Program-made: the position numbers and the translations under genes | In this document: piece by piece, positions 7,337 through 14,053 of the stretch | How positions within the stretch are numbered: position 1 is the first letter of the stretch | Layout: every line of letters starts with the position of its first letter | Assembly (NCBI GenBank): GCA_964017145.1 | Contig: CAXHKQ010000314.1 | Coordinates: 1-14,053 of the forward strand | DNA length: 14,053 bases | DNA from: Agrocybe praecox | Taxonomy: Eukaryota; Basidiomycota; Agaricomycetes; Agaricales; Agrocybaceae | Direction: 5' to 3' | The notes under the pieces: generated by a model | The model's input: only the letters and a program-made list of their open reading frames with translations | The model's database searches: none | What the model was told of the DNA's origin: nothing

Positions 7337-10300
7337 CTGGGGAATAGAATGGAATGACTGTGTTATGATTTGAAGTTGAAGTGACATTTGAAGTTATCTT
7401 GCGTTATCAGTTGAAGAACTACGAACTACGTGACGTAGTCAGGTCAGTTATTATTTGATCGAGGATTAAGGCTCATACAGGAGGACTACAAGGGCTTGGC
7501 CAAGTCACTGTTGTTGTTGTTGTACGCTGTACATTGGAAGCATGTCTGGTAAGACTTGTTTCCTGATTGATTTGGACATTGAAAACTGGATTTAAAAAAC
7601 ATGTCGCTCGTTTTCATTCTCAAGTTTAAAGCGTTACAACGTCATACAACAACAACAACAACAACAACATAACAGGCTGAACTACATGCCACGGAATGTA
7701 GGTCCTTGAAATATTCAGTGAAAATATGTACAAAAACACTTTTACCCACCTCCAACAACGTCACCTTTGCCGTCGGATCCGAATTCCTCCGCCGCAACGA
7801 ATCCGTCGCACTTCGCTGCGCCTGCATCTGCGGCGCCGGCGCCGGCTGGCTCATCTGCTGCACCGGATGCGCCGGATGCGCCGGATGATGGTGCTGCATA
7901 TTGAAAGCCGCATGCGAAGCCGGCGCCGGGGCGGCCGAAGTCGCCGCAGACTCGCTGACATTGTGCTTCGACCGCCGGACTTTGGCCAGTGCGGCCAAAT
8001 GGTTGAACTGGGCCCGGTTCTCGGAGATGGTGCCCAGCAGGGCGGCCGCCTTGCTGGGCGTGGTGTAGCCGGAGCTGGAGCCCGATCCGGGTGAAGTTGC
8101 TGCCGGCGGTTGGGGCTGGGGCTGTTCCGAGTAGAGTTGCTGGTGCTGGTGCAGGGATTTCGACGCCGGAGAGGTGAGTTTGTGCGTTTGAGCGGAGGGC
8201 TTTTGTGGCGAGACGGCGTAGCCGAAAGGCGATCCGGTGGCCGAGGGTGCGCACTTGCTCAGGGTGTGCTCGTCGCCGCGGCTGCGGAGCAAAAAGTCGT
8301 TGCGACCCACCAGAATGCTGGTGTTTGAGACGGAGGAGCTGCTGTTGTTGCCGGTGAGGTTGTTGAGGCTGCTGTTGGCGCTGCTGGTCTGGCTGTTGTT
8401 GGTGAGTGAGATTCGGGCGTTGGGTTGCTGGTGGTGCGCAGATTGTGGCTGAATTGGCGTGCTGGTTTGGCCAGGTTGCGGCGCCGCCGAAGAGAGCGAG
8501 AGAGTGACCGAGTGCTTTGCAGAGTCGAGGGATTTGTTCGCGTATTGCGGGTGGTAGGCGGAGGAGGAGGAGGAGGTGGAGGAGGGGGAGGGTTGACTGG
8601 AGTGGCCGGAGTGGCGCTGCGGATCGACGGACTCGGAGCGGCGGGTGAGCGGTTTGAGGGAGAGGCTGGAAATAAATATGCAAGATTAGTATGGTGAATA
8701 TTCGTAAAAATGTAAGTTACATTTTCAGGTGCTGACCTGACACACTGCCTCATATTAGTAAAGTATTTCATATTATTTGATATTATTTTGTCCAAATAAA
8801 GTAGTTCAAAACTTAATATTCATCAACCAAGTGTAGCTAGAACGATTTAGATTTAACAGTTGGCAATCTACGATGACGTTGACGTTTAAGAATTTACTCG
8901 TAAATACCTATCATATGGATTCATATTGAAATCTTATTAAATTTGCAACTGACAACAACAACACATCGCTGCTAATGTGGACCTGCAATATACAGTGGTG
9001 TGCATGTAATTACGCACGATACTTTAGAGACGGTTTACTTGCTAGTTCTCGTATGATGCGGATCAAAGATGAAATTTTGTTTTCAGATTATTATAGTCCT
9101 ATGAATGATGTTCAAAATTAACCAATATTTTACAACAACAATTCACTCAACATATTGAGCGAAATAACGTAAAATTTGTATTGTGTTTGTGCATATAATT
9201 ACGAACGATTTTAATGATCCGGTTCCCTCGTTATTCGTTCAACTTTTTCCATATTTTTTTGTTTATCATGATTTACCGTATGATCTACTAGCACACTGTA
9301 CAAAAAAACCACGCTGTTTTTCTCAAGCCAAACATGTCTCTATCAAATTGTTATTTTGTAGTCTGATAATTTTGCTGATTTAACTTATTTTGACAACAAC
9401 AAAAACATATTTGAAATCCAACCTTAACGCTCGACACTGGCTGCCCGCACACAATGCATTTGGACAGTTTGATTCACTCCTGAGATGTGTTGAAATGGTT
9501 CTGACTGGATTTTTTTGTACAGTGTGCTAGTAGATCATACGATAAATCATAATAAACAAAAAAATATGGAAAAAGTTGAACGAATAACGAGGGAACCGGA
9601 TCATTAAAATCGTTCGTAATTATATGCACAAACACAAAACATATATTTTACGTTGTTTCGCTCAATATATCATATGTTGAGTGAATTGTTGTTGTAAAAT
9701 GTTGGTTAATTTTGAACATCGTTCATAGAACTATCATAATCTAGAAACAAAATGTCATATTTGGACCGCATCATACGAGAATTCCCAAGTAAAATATCGT
9801 ATCTAGTATCTAAAGTATCGTGCGTAATTAAATGCACACCACTGTAGGCAACTATCAAAACTCTGGCTTGATCAAACCATTTACGTATTTTTCGGGGCAG
9901 TTATCCATCGGTTGTTGTTTTTGTTGTTGTTCTTTGATTTCTCCGTTTGACTGGAAGCGAAGTCCAAATTGAAAACTGTTAATTCATACGTGAAAATCAT
10001 GTTCACGTTTGTTTTGTACAGAATAACGGAAACTTATTCCCGTCGTTTGGAAATTAGCTGTTATTCAAAATACCACGGATTGAGTTATACTATCTGGGCA
10101 GTTATCCAACTGTTTTTGTTGTTGTTTGATTTCTCCCTTTGAATGGAAGCAAAGTCCAAACTGCCAACTGTTGATTAATATGTGAAAATCATGTTCTCGT
10201 TTGTTTTGTACGGGAATAAGTTGGTTCCGAAATTGGCTGCTATTTAAAATACCGCGAATTCGACCTCTCTCAACTCCCATCAACCAACTTACCGTTTCAC

Positions 10301-13300
10301 CGGTTCCCCATCCCCATCTGCACCATAGCCACTGCTCCTTGACAGCCGCTGCACATCGTACATCCGGGCGCTGTCCGTTTGGAACTCCTCTCCGACCATC
10401 GAATTGCCCCGTCCTCCTCGCGGCTCCTTCGAGTACGCCACATTCTGGTAGTCGTGCTGCTGTTGCTGTTGCTGTTGTTGTTGTAACAATAATTGTTGTT
10501 GCTGTTGCTGCTGCTGCTGCTGAATCTGCTGCTGGTGCTGCGCATGATGCTGCTGGATCCACATCGCATTCACTGTTGCCTGAGCATCTCGCTGACTATT
10601 GAAATGATGCGGCGAATGCGCCGAAGCCGGCGCCGACTTTGGCTGCTGAACAACACTGGCGGCACCACTTGTCGAGTTTCCCCCGGGCGCCGCACCAATC
10701 ATCAAACTGCGGAACTGCGTCTCCGCCTTGTGCAGCACATCGCGCTTCTGCTGATGCCGATATTCCGCTGCCGCAGCCGTATTATTGTTGTTCATCGACG
10801 TGCCCGAGATTGAGCTCGTCGCCGATCCCAGACCGCTGCTGCTGCTCACCGAGAATCCGCCGTGGCCACCGGCGGCGTTTCGCAATGCTCCGGCATTCGT
10901 CGCCTTGCCCGGCGTTGAATCGAGCGCCGAATCGACGCTATTCGGGTGTTGAGAACGCATGTCGCTGGGATCGTAGATAACGTCGAGTGATCGCTCGCTG
11001 GCCGGTAGGCTTTGGGTCGGTCGCAGTGGGTACCTGCAGGGTTGAAAATATTGAATATAAATTATTGTTTACTGGGCAGAATCAACATGTTTTTGAGAGG
11101 TTTTAAATCTCGTTAGTCCATCGGTTATCCGCCGACACACAAACATTCGTTCAAACATAGACAATAATTAGTATCGATTTCGCAAAGAAACAAGTAAGAA
11201 AACAACGAGGCATACAAGAATACAACAACAAAATTTGAAACCATGATCGAAATGATAGTTACCACACAGAACTCGAACATTCGAACATAATAAAGAATAA
11301 TAAATAAAGTGGTGCGCAGACAAATAAACACGATGTTGTTGTGTTTCATGTTTGGTTGAAATGCCGTAACTTGTCACAGCGCACAAAACCTCATCACTAA
11401 AAAAAAAATTAAAAAAATTATTGTGGATTTTTTATTTACTCAATACTCAAACTTTACAAGAAGTTGAGTACTTGAACAAAGAACAAAACTCAATCATCAA
11501 AATTCTTAGATTACATCGGCTCTGGTCAAGATCACAGATATAAAATCGTGTATATTTGTCTGCGTACCACTGTATATGTAAAAAAACATGGACAAAAAGA
11601 AAGAACAAAATAGCGGTAATGACGTCTTATAAAAGTTTGGCACATTTTGGTCTAGTGGTTTTATTATAAGAGTGCACTCTCAGTTCAGTCGTCTGAGTGG
11701 CGTAGGGGTAGAGTGCCTGCCTCACGATCGGAAGGTCCTGGGTTCGAATCCCGGTATGGGTGCGGGTTTTTTCTTCTAACGATGATCCAAGGAAGGATGT
11801 TAAATGTTGCCTAGGGTTGCTCTTTGGAGCGCTGTGCTAACCACATGGTCTCTGGAAAACCCGAATCGGTTATGAAGCCCTGCTACTCTTCATATACAAA
11901 GGAGTATATATAAGGGAGGCCAAGACCCGTCGCGGGTTGTAGTGCCGATAAGCAAAGCAAAGCACTCAAGTTCTATCGAAGAAGGGATTGAAGACAATGA
12001 ACGTTGAAATTTATCTTCGTGAGGACGGCACAATTTCTGAATGTTTTGTTGTGGTTGAATAATCCTATTTTTAAGCAACAAAACGCAGCCCGGAAATTGC
12101 CCTATTTCGTTCGAGAAGGCTCTCAATTTAATATTTCAATAATACATGTTCGGGAAACTCAATTTGCAGACATGGTACGTATTCCTTGTATCCGCAGCAA
12201 AACAATTAATTTCATGATTGTTTGGTGTCTATTGTCATTCTAGACAAACCTGATCAAAAATGTTATGTCATAAAAAATCCAGAGCCTGAGAAATGCGGAT
12301 TAAGTTAATTTGGTCACTCAACGGCCCTGCATCCAATAAATACAATTATGAATGGTTTTTTGAAGTATTGTGCTGTGCTTATCAATTACAACATTTTATC
12401 TTCACAGAATGTTCCTCAAAAATGATATTCTATTGACTTTATTAGGTTTTTGATTTCTCATTTTCATATTTATGAAACTTTCACAGTAAAACTCAGTCAA
12501 AAACACCAACCACGAGAAAGGTCGACTAGAAGCAGAGGAATTTCGAAAGAGATGTCAAATTTCTAGCGCCGAATTCACCAGACCATTTTTCATCTAAATA
12601 CAAGTCTTTGTTACGATAGGCCACGTATTTTTTCAGCAAGATCCCGTTTTATGCCGAAATGACAGATGACAAGGTGACAGGTTAAACTGAAGATAGGCCT
12701 ACTAAATTGGAATGGCATATAGTTCAAACATCAATCTAATCAAATGGAAATATATCATCGTTTCCCTTCAATTAACAAGTAAACAATGGTGATTTCAAAT
12801 GCATATTATTATCGGTTCATCAACCATAAACTTATTTTTAAATGGAATGATGAAATGAAATGGATGAAAAAAAACGATTTGTCAATGTGACCCGCAGAAG
12901 TCGCGAAGTCGCGAACTATTTTCACGAAAATCAACATATTCAAAAGCATGTGCCTACAAAAACTCACCTGTGATCCTTCGCCGCCGCCGCCTTCTGCGCC
13001 TCCCTCGCCGCCTCCGCCCGCTCCCTCGCCTCTATTCGCGCCAGCTTGCCCCGGATATGCGCCTGCACCACCACCGCCGATCTCCGCATCCTTACAAACC
13101 ACCGCCTCTGCCGGTGGCCACGCCAGTGCGCCTGAATTTGCTGCGCAGCCGCGTGCTTTCGTCGCATCTGCCGCCCAACGATGGAATTGCGGCGGGCGCA
13201 ACATTGGCGCCAGTGGCGCTGAATGCGCAGCGCTGCTTGGCGTTGGGCGGTGAAGCGACGGCGCTCGAGCAGCGAGCGGAACCAGCGCTGAATGCTGACG

Positions 13301-13379
13301 ATGGATTCGATGATGCGTGTGTGAAGCCGGAGGTCGAGACTGATCTTCTCCGATTCGCGCATGTAGATCTTGGTGATAC
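6595..13379 (-). CDS. Unconventional myosin, class IX heavy chain, four internal exons (partial)
   Basis: Exons in transcript order are 13379-12968, 11033-10293, 8665-7750 and 7336-6595, about 936 codons, with every junction phase-compatible. The product would be an actin-based motor that also signals through a RhoGAP tail. Visible parts are the end of the converter (GITKIYMRE), four IQ motifs that bind calmodulin-like light chains, a long low-complexity linker, a C1-type zinc finger, and a conserved segment with VNAFRGFLNEF and a KRKKEKKRK run ending VEEH. In vertebrate MYO9 this segment directly precedes the C1-RhoGAP module. Class IX is assigned from memory of the IQ region (IQRWFRSLLERRRF) and this tail segment. 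Motor exons (to the right) and C1-RhoGAP exons (to the left) are outside the window. No gene symbol is given because the orthologue name depends on the species. Confidence 0.82.
7124..7282 (-). other. C1-type (phorbol ester/DAG-like) zinc finger
   Basis: The ligand pattern reads H-x13-C-x2-C-x12-C-x2-C-x4-H-x2-C-x10-C, starting at GHRFHK and ending at TLQC. All eight zinc ligands of a C1 fold are present. Spacing differs slightly from the canonical H-x12-C and C-x7-C. The loop lacks the residues I would expect for diacylglycerol binding, so it is probably atypical and structural or protein-binding. It lies upstream of where the standard myosin IX C1 domain should be. Confidence 0.75.
7337..7749 (-). 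other. Myosin intron with opposed (GTT)n and (CAA)n tracts
   Basis: A 413-bp intron with a consensus donor (GAG|GTGGGT) and acceptor. It holds a GTT run at 7510-7523 and a longer CAA run at about 7645-7669. These are complementary and about 120 bp apart, so they could pair in the transcript. Nothing else is recognisable. Confidence 0.65.
7750..8665 (-). CDS. Myosin IX exon: Ser/Gln/Pro-rich linker
   Basis: Acceptor TATTTCCAG|C at 8666/8665 and donor GAG|GTGGGT at 7750/7749. The first base completes an Arg codon (CG|C). The product starts SLKPLTRRSESVDP, continues through Ser, Asn and Gln runs and an HHHPAHPAHP stretch, and ends RRRNSDPTAKVTLLE. This is a disordered linker between the IQ neck and the tail, and linkers here vary greatly in length in class IX. 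Two basic-Ser-Pro motifs suggest phosphorylation. Three longer open frames on this strand and one on the other are shadows caused by the GC-rich repeats. Confidence 0.8.
8991..9846. mobile_element. Non-autonomous Tc1/mariner-type element with long inverted repeats
   Basis: A TA dinucleotide at 8991-8992 and 9845-9846 flanks an 852-bp element whose ends read CAGTGGTGTGCAT on both strands. The arms, about 8993-9309 and 9508-9844, are inverted copies with scattered mismatches and small indels. Each arm holds two direct copies of a 22-bp word, one at the outer end (8999-9020 and 9817-9838) and one about 190-210 bp inward (9188-9209 and 9609-9630). This is the IR/DR layout of some Tc1-like transposons, where these words bind transposase. 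The central ~198 bp has no transposase frame, so mobility would need a helper from elsewhere. Confidence 0.85.
9895..10262. repeat. Direct duplication of about 200 bp
   Basis: The segment starting GGGCAGTTATCCA at 9895 recurs at 10096. Both copies share TTTGTTGTTG, TTTGATTTCTCC, GTGAAAATCATGTTC and TTTGTTTTGTAC in the same order, with substitutions and small indels between them. The period is about 201 bp. The second copy ends about 30 bp from the splice donor at 10292. The divergence suggests an old duplication, and no known element is recognised. Confidence 0.8.
10293..11033 (-). CDS. Myosin IX exon: polyglutamine-rich linker
   Basis: Acceptor CCTGCAG|G at 11034/11033 completes an Arg codon (AG|G), and donor CG|GTAAGT lies at 10293/10292. 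The encoded sequence starts YPLRPTQSLPASERSLDVIYDPSDM and continues with Ser/Gly/Ala-rich sequence. A helical-looking YRHQQKRDVLHKAETQFRSL segment follows. Then come two Gln runs interrupted by LLL (about 10455-10534) and a Ser/Arg-rich end EPVKR. Apart from the helical stretch it looks disordered. Gln is encoded by mixed CAG/CAA codons, so the tract is a plausible site of length polymorphism. Confidence 0.82.
11305..11574. mobile_element. 270-bp miniature inverted-repeat element (Tc1/mariner-like)
   Basis: The left end reads TAAAGTGGTGCGCAGACAAA and the right end, on the other strand, TACAGTGGTACGCAGACAAA. The match continues about 10 more bases (ACACGAT). TA flanks both ends and the CAGTGGT terminus resembles that of the 852-bp element at 8993, suggesting a related superfamily. 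The middle has an A-rich run near 11399 and a smaller hairpin near 11437-11477. It has no coding capacity and is too short to be autonomous. Confidence 0.75.
11690..11961 (+). mobile_element. tRNA-derived SINE, copy 2
   Basis: Same family and orientation as the copy at 5367. The A box TGGCGTAGGGG starts at 11698 and the B box GGTTCGAATCC is at 11741-11751, better preserved than in copy 1. The element ends in a short AGCAAAGCAAAG tail. An imperfect target-site duplication flanks it, GCACTCTCAGTTC at 11674-11686 and GCACTCAAGTTC at 11962-11973. It sits in the myosin intron, antisense to that gene. Confidence 0.87.
12968..13379 (-). CDS. Myosin IX exon: converter end and four IQ motifs
   Basis: Acceptor CACACAG|GT at 13380/13379 completes a Gly codon, and donor CAG|GTGAGT lies at 12968/12967. 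After GITKIYMRESEKISLDL, the end of the motor and start of the lever arm, come IQ motifs centred on IQRWFRSLLERR, IQRHWRQCCARR, IQAHWRGHRQRR and VQAHIRGKLARI at relative residues 30, 53, 82 and 105. Spacing is 23, 29 and 23 residues. An Ala/Glu/Arg-rich helix follows. The longer gap before IQ3 means light chains may not pack evenly along the lever arm. Confidence 0.88.
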
Positions 13380-14053
13380 CTGTGTGTGTGTACAAAGGTG
13401 TCAGATGTTGGAAAGAGGACGGACGAACGAGGAGGATTAACGTGCGTAATTGTTTGTTGTTCGAAGTTGTTTCATAAACAAACTATGATGCACGGGATTT
13501 AGTTTCTAGAAAGAGATGAAGGTACAAATGGATAAAGGGATTTACAGTGTTATTCTTCGTAATTTCGTTGTACAGGCAAACAATGAGACTGTTTATGAAT
13601 GGACACACGCTTATTATTCGTTTAAACCGATTATTTTTGACCCGGTAATCTGATCGAACTAAACATGAAATTTAAATCTAAAGAATCTTTATAATTTAGA
13701 GTAGAGCTACATTTTTGTAGTTGAATGAATGTCACAAATTAAGAAACTTCGAAAACTTCACTATGAACTAGATCCGAATTTTGAAATTTTAACCATTTAC
13801 TGATATCTTCTTGTTTTTCGATTTGTACGTTTGTCTATAACACTACCCGACAAAATTCGACTTTTGGTGAGATACTCGCTTCAAATATGAAATTTCTCAT
13901 GTGTTTTGTGCTCCTAAAAACGAAAATCATAATCATTTTCTTTTCCATGGATTAGTTTTTTTGTTATGATTTTTTCAAGTTTTTTGTGTAGTTGTTATGA
14001 ATAATTGGCCATATTTCGGGTTGGGTCGAAAATACTAAATCGCATCATATACC
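13380..14053 (-). other. Myosin intron, continuing beyond the window
   Basis: AT-rich sequence upstream of the IQ exon. It begins with a GT-rich stretch that is the CA-rich acceptor tract on the - strand. I see no exon, repeat or RNA in it. The preceding motor-domain exon must end with a G (phase 1) and lie to the right of the window. Confidence 0.6.

Larger units (their letters stand above)
8666..10292 (-). other. Myosin intron carrying a Tc1-type element and a 200-bp duplication
   Basis: A 1627-bp intron bounded by donor ACG|GTAAGT (10293/10292) and acceptor TTTCCAG (8666). More than half of it is repeat-derived: the IR/DR element at 8993-9844 and the duplication at 9895-10262. The remaining 8666-8990 is plain AT-rich DNA. 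Confidence 0.8.
11034..12967 (-). other. Large myosin intron holding a MITE and SINE copy 2
   Basis: A 1934-bp intron between donor CACAG|GTGAGT (12968/12967) and acceptor CTGCAG (11034). It contains the 270-bp inverted-repeat element at 11305-11574 and the SINE at 11690-11961. From 11975 to 12960 it is AT-rich sequence in which I see no repeat, RNA or coding signal. Short frames there lack any support. Confidence 0.75.

Noticed and set aside
7742..8795. Alternative - strand frames (313 and 178 codons), one with a long proline run
   Set aside because: They overlap the myosin linker exon in other frames. Only the frame ending RRRNSDPTAKVTLLE joins its neighbouring exons in phase.
9183..9383. 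66-codon + strand frame, possible transposase remnant
   Set aside because: It lies in the inverted-repeat arm and spacer of the Tc1-type element, and shows no DDE-type motif or helix-turn-helix.
11125..11386. Two - strand frames of 72-74 codons with hydrophobic stretches
   Set aside because: They overlap each other and the left end of a miniature inverted-repeat element inside an intron. Their Ile/Phe/Cys-rich composition is typical of AT-rich DNA.
10964..13440. + strand frames opposite the IQ exon (101 and 156 codons)
   Set aside because: They are antisense shadows of the Ala/Arg-rich IQ exon. The IQ motifs and splice phases support only the - strand.

Overview
The window is eukaryotic nuclear DNA from an insect, most likely a mosquito and perhaps Anopheles-like. 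The clues are spliced genes with GT-AG introns, many (CAA)n/(GTT)n microsatellites, glutamine-, serine- and alanine-rich tracts, GC-rich exons in AT-rich introns, a tRNA-derived SINE in two copies and Tc1/mariner-type miniature elements. The species assignment is inference.

Two protein-coding genes are supported. On the + strand, 2428-4738 holds a complete four-exon forkhead-box transcription factor gene: a GC-rich leader, an ATG-only first coding exon, a long acidic N-terminal exon, an exon with the whole forkhead DNA-binding domain, and a C-terminal exon followed by a 3' UTR with AATAAA signals. Its exon 2 carries an apparent one-base deletion near 2787. All other splice phases fit, and restoring one base makes the whole gene open.

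On the - strand, 13379 down to 6595 holds four consecutive internal exons of an unconventional myosin that I assign to class IX (motor, IQ, C1, RhoGAP). They encode the end of the converter and four IQ motifs (12968-13379), a polyglutamine-rich linker (10293-11033), a Ser/Pro/Gln-rich linker (7750-8665), and a C1-type zinc finger plus a conserved pre-C1 tail segment (6595-7336). Every junction has consensus splice sites and a compatible phase. The motor exons should lie to the right of the window. The canonical C1 and RhoGAP exons are not in the window and should lie to its left, so the forkhead gene is probably nested antisense inside a myosin intron longer than 6.5 kb.

The non-coding DNA is rich in structure: a helically phased 11-bp tandem repeat (254-330), three CCATCT motifs resembling insect CTCF sites (544-743), two SINE copies (5367-5629 and 11690-11961), a roughly 52-bp minisatellite whose units each contain a small inverted repeat (about 5700-6270), palindromic repeats (6273-6540), an 852-bp Tc1-type element with IR/DR architecture (8993-9844), a direct duplication of about 200 bp (9895-10262), and a 270-bp miniature element (11305-11574). 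There is no sign of prokaryotic features, and no true tRNA or rRNA gene is supported.
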